Below, one piece after another: positions 1-7,104 of a DNA stretch of 14,548 nucleotides (positions are counted from its first letter, which is position 1; every line of letters starts with the position of its first letter). Where the stretch lies: positions 1 through 14,548 of the forward strand of contig JAIBDK010000019.1 of the NCBI GenBank assembly GCA_024679435.1, read 5' to 3'. Made by a program: the position numbers and the translations under genes. Under the pieces are notes generated by a model. That model saw only the letters and a list, made by a program, of their open reading frames with translations, had not been told where the DNA came from and searched no databases. Source of the stretch: Gammaproteobacteria bacterium. GTDB lineage: Bacteria > Pseudomonadota > Gammaproteobacteria > Arenicellales > Poriferihabitantaceae.

Positions 1-309
1 AACCAAATACCTTAGGCTAAAAATAAAACTGAGCGCTATAGAAAGAAAACCTACTGTTTTAGACGAATGCCAGTTTAGATAAAGTTACGCCGAGAATCCC
101 AACCACAACCCGCGAAACAACATTGAGGTAATTTATATTTTCGCAGGAAAATTGATTCCGCCCCTAAAAGAGCAAATGCTATAAATTTGTCTGTACAAAC
201 GTTATATTGCCACTGGAGACCGCTTTCTAAACTCAAACATATTTAGAAATATCATTTTAAAGTCGATTATTCAACTTGAAGCTCGGGTAATGCAGCCCGA
301 TCAAACTAG
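1..309. other. Intergenic region without a recognisable gene
   Basis: No convincing coding frame, ribosome-binding site or RNA gene was seen in this A+T-rich stretch downstream of pdxJ. The only structure noted is a 5-bp hairpin at 283-300 (TCGGG / CCCGA, 8-nt loop) just past the pdxJ stop. It has no U-run on the minus strand, so it is at best a weak end of the transcript. Confidence 0.6.
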
Positions 310-1041
310 TTACGATTTATGGCAAATATCCATATACTGACTGACCACGCTTTCGATTCCCTGATCAATACATTCAATGGTCAATGCATGTCCGATGGAG
401 ACTTCCAGAATATTTTCAATTTCAAGAAATTGGCCCAGATTCTGCAAATCAAGATCATGGCCGGCATTCACTCCAACACCCAATTCCTGAGCGCGTAACG
501 CTGTTTTCCGATAACGTTCTAACACCTCGTCTCCCGACTGGGTATCAAAGGTATTTGCGTATTCTTCGGTATATAGCTCAATCCTGTCAGCGCCTGCAGC
601 ACTCGCCTGTTCAGCCATTTCCGGATGCGGATCCACAAACAAAGAGCTTCTGATTCCAGCCGCACTCAGTCGTTTTAAAACAGGCCGCAGTATGTCAATA
701 GAACTGGCAATATCCCAGCCATGATCAGACGTCAGCTGGTTAACGTCGTCCGGAACCAGAGTACATTGATCCGGGCGAACTTTTTCCACCATTTCCAAGA
801 AGTCTTCAGAAGGGTAGCCCTCAATATTAAACTCTATCTCGGGCATTTTTGCACAAAGCATCCCGAGATCATAGGCATCCTGACGTGTCGCATGCCTCTC
901 ATCCTGCCTCGGATGAATCGTAATACCGTTTACCCCCAGAGAGGCAAATTTCTGCGCATAGGCAACCACGTTGGGGTAATCGCGCCCTCTTGAGTTCCTG
1001 AGAAGCGCAAGTTTATTGAGATTAATACTTAAGCTGGTCAT
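310..1041 (-). CDS. pdxJ: Pyridoxine 5'-phosphate synthase PdxJ, Bacteroidetes-type variant
   Basis: PdxJ condenses 1-deoxy-D-xylulose 5-phosphate with 3-amino-2-oxopropyl phosphate to give pyridoxine 5'-phosphate in cytoplasmic vitamin B6 synthesis. The 243-aa product has the family's usual length. Visible family residues are the His of GITIHPRQDERH (H43, with R45 and H50), the Glu of FNIEGYPS (E74), E155 in IELYTEEY, the His of VNAGHDL (H195) and the phosphate-site GH in SIGHAL (217-218). The N-terminal motif reads SINLNKLALLRNSRG, where E. coli has NIDHIATLRNARG, so the Asp-His pair is Asn-Lys. From memory this Asn-Lys form, together with NIEGYPS and NAGHDL, is typical of Bacteroidetes PdxJ. 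The ATG at 1041 follows a GGTGGAG site and lies 1 nt after the stop of the upstream gene, which indicates coupling. The frame stays open further upstream, but that extension overlaps the neighbour and has no ribosome-binding site. A functional PdxJ is likely; transfer from another phylum is inference. Confidence 0.9.
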   Translation of the reverse strand: MTSLSINLNKLALLRNSRGRDYPNVVAYAQKFASLGVNGITIHPRQDERHATRQDAYDLGMLCAKMPEIEFNIEGYPSEDFLEMVEKVRPDQCTLVPDDVNQLTSDHGWDIASSIDILRPVLKRLSAAGIRSSLFVDPHPEMAEQASAAGADRIELYTEEYANTFDTQSGDEVLERYRKTALRAQELGVGVNAGHDLDLQNLGQFLEIENILEVSIGHALTIECIDQGIESVVSQYMDICHKS

Positions 1042-1042
1042 T

Positions 1043-1594
1043 TTATACTCCACCCGCCCTGAATGAGGAAGCTTCCCAATTCGGAGTGAATCCCAGCACC
1101 TTAACGCTTCCTGGCATCGATGGATTGAATAGATGGTTATGCCAATAGGTTGCCTGGTGTTCCAGCGCATCCCTATCGATCATTCTGATCTTGCAATTCA
1201 AATCATATAACTGATTCCCCTGGTTAAAAGAAAGTCGCCCTTCACCGACAGAAATCATCTGGTCGGCGAGTTCGCTGTTTAAAGAATAGACAGCGGTTAA
1301 CTCATCGTTGAACTCGGTAGGAATCTGATAATAATACTCGGAAAAAAGTTTAATTGCATTTTCATACCGATCCTTGGGGTCTTGAGTTTTGTGAAACATA
1401 AACTGGAATTCCTGTATCAGGTCTTCACTGTCGGTTTTCACTATTTGAACATTAACGGGGCCAACTTCCTGCCCAAGAACTTCCAGAGAAGGTTTCATTC
1501 CCGGAGACGGAATGCCTTCATTTTTACGCACCGCATACTGTCTAATACGACATTGCCATCCAATGAACTGCTCTCTTAATTCTTCCGGAGTCAT
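1043..1594 (-). CDS. Conserved-looking hypothetical protein, 183 aa
   Basis: I do not recognise this family. The product is a soluble-looking 183-aa protein without a signal peptide or membrane segment. Visible landmarks are an N-terminal FIGWQCRIRQYAVRKNEG segment followed by SPGMKP, a middle acidic and aromatic part (LFSEYYYQIP), and a C-terminal histidine-rich HQATYWHNHLFNP followed by VLGFTPNWEASSFRAGG. Its stop codon is 1 nt from the pdxJ start, so the two genes are almost certainly co-transcribed. That could mean a link to B6 or an enzyme using PLP, but this is inference. The start at 1594 has only a weak purine stretch upstream. A 6-bp inverted repeat lies 22-35 nt upstream. A terminator separates this pair from the glx operon, so it is probably transcribed from its own promoter. 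Confidence 0.8.
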   Translation of the reverse strand: MTPEELREQFIGWQCRIRQYAVRKNEGIPSPGMKPSLEVLGQEVGPVNVQIVKTDSEDLIQEFQFMFHKTQDPKDRYENAIKLFSEYYYQIPTEFNDELTAVYSLNSELADQMISVGEGRLSFNQGNQLYDLNCKIRMIDRDALEHQATYWHNHLFNPSMPGSVKVLGFTPNWEASSFRAGGV

Positions 1595-1615
1595 GATTTC
1601 TGATTATGTTGTTAA

Positions 1616-1629
1616 TTGCTGCACAGCAA
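1616..1629. repeat. Short inverted repeat upstream of the 183-aa gene
   Basis: TTGCTG and CAGCAA form a perfect 6-bp inverted repeat separated by 2 bp, 22-35 nt upstream of the ATG of the 183-aa gene. It could be an operator or part of the mRNA leader. Inverted repeats this short are common by chance. Confidence 0.3.
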
Positions 1630-1714
1630 CCATAGATTGCGCTGCGGAATTTAGTATTTCAAATGTTAACTGGATTTCACATTAAAAGGGGTTAAATGTC
1701 TATTAATACTCGCC

Positions 1715-1757
1715 GTCAAAAGAAAAGGCGTGCGGCCTGAATACAGACCGCACGCCT
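1715..1757 (-). terminator. Rho-independent terminator of the glx operon
   Basis: On the minus strand a perfect 10-bp stem (arms 1726-1735 and 1748-1757, AGGCGTGCGG / CCGCACGCCT) continues after one mismatch as a 3-bp CTG/CAG helix with an AATA loop. It is followed by the U-rich tract TTTCTTTT. It begins 24 nt past the stop of the 127-aa gene. It therefore closes the glx transcript and separates it from the 183-aa/pdxJ pair. Confidence 0.88.
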
Positions 1758-1780
1758 CCGAAAGGCCTTTACTTTGGTAG

Positions 1781-2164
1781 TTAGAATTTTCTATAAGCGT
1801 TCATCAGATCAACCATCGGATGGGAATGCGACATCTGAAATTTAATCAACAATTCCCGAGCAATCATATCTCGATCCTGCTGATTATCCGGAAGATCAAT
1901 ATCATCAGGAATTGTCACCCAGCCATTAATATTTCTATCAAATACTGCTGCGTTACCCTCCTCGTATCCCATATGCACGTCTTCCAGCCAGTTCAGGTCA
2001 GTCCAGCCCATCACTTCCATATACTTTTTCAGGAAGTCGGTACACCGATCCATATCTGGAACCAGGTTAACGTCATATCGATACCCGATATGCTGCCCAA
2101 TATCTTTCTCACGATCGGTATCAAGACCATCAGATTCAATGAATTTATCTACTTCGTTACTCAT
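1781..2164 (-). CDS. Unrecognised acidic 127-aa protein, last gene of the glx operon
   Basis: No family was recognised. The protein is small and strongly acidic (many Asp/Glu, for example SDGLDTDREKD and IPDDIDLPDNQQD). It has no signal peptide, membrane segment or CxxC pattern. Aromatic and Met-rich stretches (KKYMEVMGWTDLNWLEDVHMGYEEG, about residues 46-70, given here only as landmarks) and a C-terminal MSHSHPMVDLMNAYRKF are its most distinctive parts. Its ATG lies 11 nt after glxD, and its AGGAG ribosome-binding site overlaps the glxD TAG stop, so it is tightly coupled to GlxD. Position as the terminal gene before a terminator suggests an accessory or subunit for GlxBCD or the flavoprotein. 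It does not look like the cysteine-bearing sarcosine oxidase delta subunit. Any function is inference. Confidence 0.82.
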   Translation of the reverse strand: MSNEVDKFIESDGLDTDREKDIGQHIGYRYDVNLVPDMDRCTDFLKKYMEVMGWTDLNWLEDVHMGYEEGNAAVFDRNINGWVTIPDDIDLPDNQQDRDMIARELLIKFQMSHSHPMVDLMNAYRKF

Positions 2165-2175
2165 GGTTCATTCTC

Positions 2176-3516
2176 CTAAAATCGTGTCAGGTCGGGACGC
2201 CCAACAGTATGTTGAGTTCCGGCTAATGGAACCTGTGCAAGCGCAGAAGCCTCCATAGTTAACGCTGCCAGGTCTTCCGGCTCCAACGAATGGATATTGG
2301 TTTTTCCGCAGGCACGAGCCAGAAGCTGGGCTTCGATAGTCAATGTATGCAGGAAGTTATATACCCTCTCCGCCGCGGCATCGGGATCAAGTCTCTTGCG
2401 CAATGTTGGATCCTGTGTGGCAACACCCACCGGGCATCGACCCGTATGGCAGTGGTAACAATGTCCCGCTTCAACACCCATCTCATTCTCAAAATCAGCC
2501 TCGGGAATCGCCTTGTTACAGTTCAACGCCATCAATGCAGAGTGCCCAATGGCAACGGCATCAGCACCGAGAGCCAGCGCTTTAGCCATATCACCACCAT
2601 TCCGTATGCCACCGGCGTATACCAGTGAAATCTCACCGGATTTACCAACATCTTCAATAGCACGACGTGCCTGACGAATAGCGGCGATGCCCGGCACACC
2701 GGTTTCTTCAGTTGCAAGGTGAGGACCGGCTCCTGTTCCACCTTCCATACCATCAATGTAGATAGAATCGGGACCGGTTTTAGCTGCCATTCTTACGTCA
2801 TCATATACACGTGCAGCACCGAGCTTCAACTGAATTGGAATTTCACCATTAGTGGCCTCTCGAATTTCGTTGATCTTTAATGCTAAATCATCCGGACCCA
2901 GCCAGTCCGGGTGACGGGCAGGAGAACGTTGATCGATACCCGCAGGCAACGATCGCATTTCAGCAACCTGGTCAGTTACTTTCTGGCCCATCAAGTGACC
3001 GCCTAATCCAACCTTGCAGCCTTGACCAATAAAAAACTCAACGCAGTCAGCCAGTCGCAAGTGGTTGGGATTAAAACCGTAACGTGACTGAATACACTGG
3101 TACATCCATTTTTCAGAGTACCTGCGTTCGTCAGGGATCATTCCACCTTCACCAGAACAAGTTGCCGTTCCGGCCATCGTGGCTCCTCTTGCAAGCGCCG
3201 TTTTCGCTTCATAGGACAAAGCACCGAAGCTCATCCCTGTAATGTAAACAGGGATATCCAGTTCCATGGGGCGTTTGGCCTTGGGACCAATAATAGTCTT
3301 GGTAAGGCATTTTTCCCGATAACCCTCTATGACGAACCGAGTCAACGTTCCCGGCATAAATGTCAGATCATCCCAGGTCGGAATTTTTTTGAACAGAGAA
3401 AAACCGCGCATACGGTATCGTCCAAGTTCAGCTTTGATATGAATATCATCCATCACCTCTGGGGGGAACATGAAACTTTGCCCCAGGTGATTCGTATCTC
3501 TTTTTTGTTTAGACAT
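2176..3516 (-). CDS. glxD: GlxD-type FMN-binding glutamate synthase domain protein
   Basis: This 446-aa protein matches the FMN/Fe-S synthase domain of the glutamate synthase large subunit as a separate polypeptide (GlxD, or MgsC in the NMG pathway). Visible motifs are MSFGALS (95-101), CSGEGGM (120-126), a Lys in KLGAA (231), DGMEGGTGAGP (255-265), AGGIRNGGD (301-309) with ALGADAVAIG (315-324), and the 3Fe-4S cluster signature C353-x2-C356-x4-C361 followed by PVGVATQDP. In GltS this domain receives ammonia and reduces an imino intermediate using FMN. In NMG synthase it makes N-methylglutamate. No GltD-type reductase gene is adjacent, so the electron donor is unknown. It starts 19 nt after glxC with a weak AAGAG ribosome-binding site. 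The amino substrate cannot be read from the sequence. Confidence 0.93.
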   Translation of the reverse strand: MSKQKRDTNHLGQSFMFPPEVMDDIHIKAELGRYRMRGFSLFKKIPTWDDLTFMPGTLTRFVIEGYREKCLTKTIIGPKAKRPMELDIPVYITGMSFGALSYEAKTALARGATMAGTATCSGEGGMIPDERRYSEKWMYQCIQSRYGFNPNHLRLADCVEFFIGQGCKVGLGGHLMGQKVTDQVAEMRSLPAGIDQRSPARHPDWLGPDDLALKINEIREATNGEIPIQLKLGAARVYDDVRMAAKTGPDSIYIDGMEGGTGAGPHLATEETGVPGIAAIRQARRAIEDVGKSGEISLVYAGGIRNGGDMAKALALGADAVAIGHSALMALNCNKAIPEADFENEMGVEAGHCYHCHTGRCPVGVATQDPTLRKRLDPDAAAERVYNFLHTLTIEAQLLARACGKTNIHSLEPEDLAALTMEASALAQVPLAGTQHTVGRPDLTRF

Positions 3517-3535
3517 AATATTTTTACTCTTATTA

Positions 3536-4375
3536 TTAGAGAATCAATTTTTTCTCTGATGGCTCAAGATTGTCGTAATTCCACAATTGCTTACCCGATA
3601 CGAATTTCTTCATATTTTCCACACCACATGCAGGTGAGACATCATAAAGTGCGAGTTTTGAAGTCAACCATTTCAGATCGATTTCTGTCATTTCGCCCGG
3701 AACACAATCAACGCCCAAATCTTCAACTTCGCCACCAACATAAATCGTGCCGTCATACATAGAATCTCCGAGGTTCTTTCCCGCATTGCCACAAATGACC
3801 ATACGCCCACGTTGCATCATAAAACCGGAAAAAGCACCAGTGCGTCCGCCAACAATAATTGTGCCGCCTTTCTGATCTATTCCGGTTCGTGATCCCACAT
3901 CACCTTTACAAACGAGATCACCACCACGAATAGCTGCACCAAAAGTTGAACCGGCATTACCTTCAATTACCACAGTACCCGCCATCATGTTCTCAGCACA
4001 CGACCAACCAACACGGCCACTAATGCGAACATTCGGTCCATCAATCAAACCACAACCAAAATAACCCAGAGAACCTTCGAAATTAATATTGGCCCGATTC
4101 AAAATACCCACACCAACTCCATGACGAGCCCGAGGGTTTTTGATGGTAATGGTGCCATGACCATCTTCCATTAATGCACGGATTTTCAGATTAACATCTG
4201 TAGTTTCCATATCCAGCGCATCAATTTCGGCGGATTTAGCCGGATCCACATCAAATGCCCAGGAATAGGTAAAATTTTCTTCTTCAGATGCGCTAAAAAA
4301 GCGTTGCTGTGTCCGACCTTTTAACTGCTCGGCATGCAGCCCCATATCATGGGATTTGTGATCTACGCCTGCCAT
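3536..4375 (-). CDS. glxC: GlxC-type GXGXG beta-helix protein (glutamate synthase C-terminal domain)
   Basis: This 279-aa protein corresponds to the C-terminal GXGXG domain of the glutamate synthase large subunit made as a free subunit (GlxC, or MgsB). From about residue 73 to 225 it shows repeated Gly-rich turns of a right-handed beta-helix, for example GTVVIEGNAG, GGDLVCKGDVG, GTIIVGGRTG, RMVICGNAGKNLGDS and GTIYVGG. The domain has no catalytic residues of its own. It is structural in GltS, packing between the amidotransferase and FMN domains. The ATG at 4375 lies inside glxB, giving a 13-nt overlap, with an AAGGAGAGG ribosome-binding site in the glxB 3' end. This indicates translational coupling and a stoichiometric complex. 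About 70 N-terminal residues precede the helix. Confidence 0.92.
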   Translation of the reverse strand: MAGVDHKSHDMGLHAEQLKGRTQQRFFSASEEENFTYSWAFDVDPAKSAEIDALDMETTDVNLKIRALMEDGHGTITIKNPRARHGVGVGILNRANINFEGSLGYFGCGLIDGPNVRISGRVGWSCAENMMAGTVVIEGNAGSTFGAAIRGGDLVCKGDVGSRTGIDQKGGTIIVGGRTGAFSGFMMQRGRMVICGNAGKNLGDSMYDGTIYVGGEVEDLGVDCVPGEMTEIDLKWLTSKLALYDVSPACGVENMKKFVSGKQLWNYDNLEPSEKKLIL

Positions 4376-5298
4376 ACTCTTACCTCTCCTTCGTAGGGAT
4401 CAAATGTGTGAATTTCATTAGGGAAGATACTCCGGATAGAAACTTCTTCAGAAGCCAATCCGACGAAGTCATCACTTTCGTACAGCACCATTGGCTTGGC
4501 GGCCATGACGTCTTTAGCCATTCCCAGCTGATCACTTGTTGCGACCAAGTAAGTAAACACACCATCAAGTTCTTCAACTGAACGTTTCATGGATTCTTCC
4601 AGATCATCACCTTCAGCCATCCGGTCAGCGATATATACTGCAATCAATTCCGAATCACAGTTCGACATGAATCGATGGCCACGGCGCTCCATTTCCCGGC
4701 GAAATGACCAGTAGTTGGTCAACTGTCCGTTATGGACAACCGAAACATCATTGAAAGGATACGCCCAGTAAGGGTGTGCCGACCTAATATCGACATCCGA
4801 TTCTGTCGCCATCCGGGTGTGACCAATAGCATGGGTTCCCTGAAATCCACTCAATCCGTATTGATCAGACACAACATTGGCATCGCCAAGATCTTTGATC
4901 AGCTCCAGACCCTCACCAATGGAAAGTATTTCCACACCTTCAACATCTTCCATGTAATCCGCCATCTTTCGCATATCTCCATCGTAGGAGAAAGTATAGC
5001 GGTGCGAATATTCCGTCACTTCGTCACGAAGTTTGACATGAACACCCAGGGAATCCAGCCGTTTGTCGACTTCGGCTTGGCGTTCAATGACCTGTTGATG
5101 TATGTCAAATCCGTGCTTCATGTCTTCCTGTTCGGCGACCTTGAAACGCATGACATACTGATTTTTTTCGGGGGTTCCATAAAGCGCAAAGCCGGTGGAG
5201 TCAGGGCCTCGATGCTTCAGTGATTGAAGCATCGAAGTCATTTCTGCACCAACATCGGAACTTTTACCTCTATGGATAAGTCCAGCGATCCCGCACAT
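4363..5298 (-). CDS. glxB: GlxB-type class II glutamine amidotransferase
   Basis: The 311-aa product is an Ntn-type glutaminase domain (GlxB, or MgsA). The nucleophile is Cys2 in the MCGIAGLIHRG start. HRGPDSTG (29-36), GHTRMATES (159-167), HNGQLTNY (189-196) and SNCDSE (212-217) are the other class II active-site blocks. An insertion of about 120 residues separates RGPDS from GHTR, longer than in GlmS or PurF and, as I recall, usual for GlxB. It should release ammonia, or handle a gamma-glutamyl amide, for the GlxD site. The start is fixed by Cys2 and by an AGAGGA site 6-11 nt upstream. A 198-nt leader containing a strong RNA hairpin separates it from the upstream synthetase gene. Confidence 0.93.
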   Translation of the reverse strand: MCGIAGLIHRGKSSDVGAEMTSMLQSLKHRGPDSTGFALYGTPEKNQYVMRFKVAEQEDMKHGFDIHQQVIERQAEVDKRLDSLGVHVKLRDEVTEYSHRYTFSYDGDMRKMADYMEDVEGVEILSIGEGLELIKDLGDANVVSDQYGLSGFQGTHAIGHTRMATESDVDIRSAHPYWAYPFNDVSVVHNGQLTNYWSFRREMERRGHRFMSNCDSELIAVYIADRMAEGDDLEESMKRSVEELDGVFTYLVATSDQLGMAKDVMAAKPMVLYESDDFVGLASEEVSIRSIFPNEIHTFDPYEGEVRVWQA

Positions 5299-5388
5299 TT
5301 TAAATCCTCTTTAGATAGGTTAATTAAAATTTACATAGCTTCAGGTATGCTTTGATGACCCGAAGTTATATTTTATCGGTAAGAATCA

Positions 5389-5430
5389 GGGCATCTCTTT
5401 TATTGATTGCTTCAATAGTAAGAGACACCC
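5389..5430 (-). other. Predicted RNA hairpin in the glnT-glxB intercistronic leader
   Basis: In minus-strand RNA the arms 5389-5399 and 5420-5430 pair over 11 bp (three G-C, two G-U, then UCUCUU/AAGAGA). After a small internal loop a second 6-bp helix UAUUGA/UCAAUA (5412-5417 with 5401-5406) closes on an AGCAA pentaloop. The two wobble pairs become C-A mismatches on the plus strand, so the fold favours the operon transcript. There is no U-tract after it, so it is not a simple terminator. A processing or mRNA-stability element, an attenuator, or part of a larger regulatory RNA are all possible. No known riboswitch was recognised. Confidence 0.6.
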
Positions 5431-5496
5431 CGGTTCCACCACTAAGAGTTTTTATTACAACTCGTTTCATAGCCCGGATAGCTGCCTTTCATTAAC

Positions 5497-7032
5497 TTAA
5501 GGCAGACAATCCAGATAATTTTCCAGATCCCAGTTAGAAACCGAGTGATTAAAGCGCTCCCATTCATCATTTTTATAATGATGATATACCTTGTACATTT
5601 CATCAGGCATAGAGGAACGAACGACATCATCTTTTTCGAGCTCTTTAAGCGCATCACCCAGAGTCATAGGTAATTTTTTAACTTGCTTGCCCGCTTCCAT
5701 TGCCTGATAAATATTTCTTTCTTCCGGCTCACCAGGATCAAGGTTTCTTGTAATACCATCATCAAATACTTTCAAAAGCGCACCACCCATAAGATACGGA
5801 TTAACCATGGAGTCCACAGAACGATATTCAAATCGACCGGGAGCCGAAACTCTTAATGCGCAAGTTCGATTCTGGAAACCCCAGTCAGCAAAGACAGGTG
5901 CCCAGAAGCCAGTGTCCCAAAGGCGTCTGTAAGAGTTAACTGTGGACGAACCAATCGAAGTAAGGGCACCTAGATGCTCAATAACACCACCGATCGACTT
6001 TAGACCAACGGGGCCTGGTTTAACTTTGTCAAACTTAGGGTCCGGCATAAAATAATTTTTTCCACCTTCTCTGTATGAAAAAACATCATTGAGACCGGGA
6101 AGCGTTTTATTATGAAGCTTATTGACTTTGTCTTTGCCGCCAGACCATAGCGAAACGTTGTGGTGACAACCGGAAGCAGAAACATTCATAAATGGTTTAG
6201 ACATAAAACAGGCATGCAGACCTTTTTCTCTGGCAACCTGGGCACAAATCTGTCTATAGGTCGTAAGCCTGTCTGAGTTACGCAGCACGTCATCAAACAT
6301 CCAGTTTAATTCCAACTGACCGGGGGCATCTTCATGGTCACCCTGAATCATATCGAAGCCCATCGCTTGACCGTATTCTATAACTTGCATAAATGCCGGT
6401 CGCAGCTCCTCAAACTGATCAATGTGATAGCAGTTAGGTTTTGTCACTCCGCCCTGAAGTTGTTTATTTTCATCGAGCTTAAGCCACATCATTTCGGGCT
6501 CAGTGCCGGCACGCATATGCATTTTGTGCTTCTTTTCAAACTCCTCGTGAATAAGCTTAAGGTTTCCACGACAATCAGATGTCAGGTGGGCACCTGGATT
6601 AACGCGCTCTTCCCGGTTTCTATAACACGTGCAAAACACCCGGGCGATACGCTTATCCCACGGCAACTGACAAAATGTTTCCGGATCAGGAATACCAACC
6701 AGTTCTGAAGCCTCAGGACCATAACCGATATAATCGCCGTGCCTATCGGTAAACAGGTTTGCAGTCGAACCGTAAACCAGTTGAAACCCCTTTTCAGCAA
6801 CTCTTTCCCAGTGATCCGCCGGAATGCCTTTACCAACAATTCGTCCAGTTACAGAAATAAACTGGAAATAGATGTAAGTTACACCGGTTTCCTTGATCTT
6901 TTGGCGCACCTGTTTGACGAGTTGGGCACGACCAGGTGCATTGACGCAACGCTCCAGATCCGTAGACGTCTGGACTCGGGCAGTTGCACGTTTTGTCGCT
7001 GGTTTTTTGGTAGCGGGTTTCTTTTTAGCCAT
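5497..7032 (-). CDS. glnT: Type III glutamine synthetase family enzyme (GlnT / gamma-glutamylmethylamide synthetase type)
   Basis: This ATP-dependent ligase joins glutamate with ammonia or a primary amine. The 511-aa product shows the GS catalytic fold: TEPE (177-180), HEDAPGQLELNW (233-244), CHHNVSLW (289-296, the HHxSLW ATP-site block), IGG...TVNSYRR (365-370) and RFEYRSVD (400-407) with NPYL. HED.xGQ.E.N is the form found in GlnT and GmaS rather than the H.EVA.GQ.E of GlnA. The N terminus carries a basic Lys/Ala/Thr-rich tail of about 20 residues with two KKPATK repeats, and the protein is longer than typical GlnT (about 435 aa by memory). The ATG at 7032 is chosen because GGAG sits 7 nt upstream; an in-frame TTG at 7044 lies within that ribosome-binding site. 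With GlxBCD next door, a gamma-glutamyl-alkylamide product is plausible. Sequence alone does not separate GlnT from GmaS. Confidence 0.9.
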   Translation of the reverse strand: MAKKKPATKKPATKRATARVQTSTDLERCVNAPGRAQLVKQVRQKIKETGVTYIYFQFISVTGRIVGKGIPADHWERVAEKGFQLVYGSTANLFTDRHGDYIGYGPEASELVGIPDPETFCQLPWDKRIARVFCTCYRNREERVNPGAHLTSDCRGNLKLIHEEFEKKHKMHMRAGTEPEMMWLKLDENKQLQGGVTKPNCYHIDQFEELRPAFMQVIEYGQAMGFDMIQGDHEDAPGQLELNWMFDDVLRNSDRLTTYRQICAQVAREKGLHACFMSKPFMNVSASGCHHNVSLWSGGKDKVNKLHNKTLPGLNDVFSYREGGKNYFMPDPKFDKVKPGPVGLKSIGGVIEHLGALTSIGSSTVNSYRRLWDTGFWAPVFADWGFQNRTCALRVSAPGRFEYRSVDSMVNPYLMGGALLKVFDDGITRNLDPGEPEERNIYQAMEAGKQVKKLPMTLGDALKELEKDDVVRSSMPDEMYKVYHHYKNDEWERFNHSVSNWDLENYLDCLP

Positions 7033-7104
7033 CGTATTCTCCAATAGAATTAGTTTCTTTAGTGGTGTAATCGTTTTGCACTGGATATCTGGCCCGTTAC
7101 TGAA

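Noticed and set aside
283..300. Hairpin after pdxJ as a rho-independent terminator
   Set aside because: The stem is only 5 bp with an 8-nt loop and there is no U-tract on the minus strand.
384..993. Open frames on the plus strand opposite pdxJ
   Set aside because: They lie antisense to a well-supported gene and show no recognisable protein features or convincing start signals. The same applies to the other antisense frames across the glx, amt and crotonase genes.
340..1041. PdxJ as an inactive paralogue because Asp-His is replaced by Asn-Lys
   Set aside because: The catalytic His, Glu, His set is intact and I recall the Asn-Lys form as normal in Bacteroidetes-type PdxJ, so loss of function is not supported.
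1042..1170. N-terminal extension of pdxJ by 43 codons
   Set aside because: It overlaps the upstream coding gene, has no ribosome-binding site and no family similarity; the ATG at 1041 after GGTGGAG fits the known PdxJ length.
5299..5496. Glutamine riboswitch (glnA RNA) in the glnT-glxB gap
   Set aside because: The gap does not show the conserved loop sequences I associate with that motif, and it lies after, not before, the synthetase gene.
6692..6698. ATACCAA half-site inside the glutamine synthetase-like gene
   Set aside because: A given 7-mer is expected about twice on both strands in a window of this length; a lone half-site in coding sequence is not evidence of an operator.
7033..7044. 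TTG start for the glutamine synthetase-like gene
   Set aside because: The TTG is inside the region providing the GGAG site for the ATG at 7032, so the ATG is preferred.
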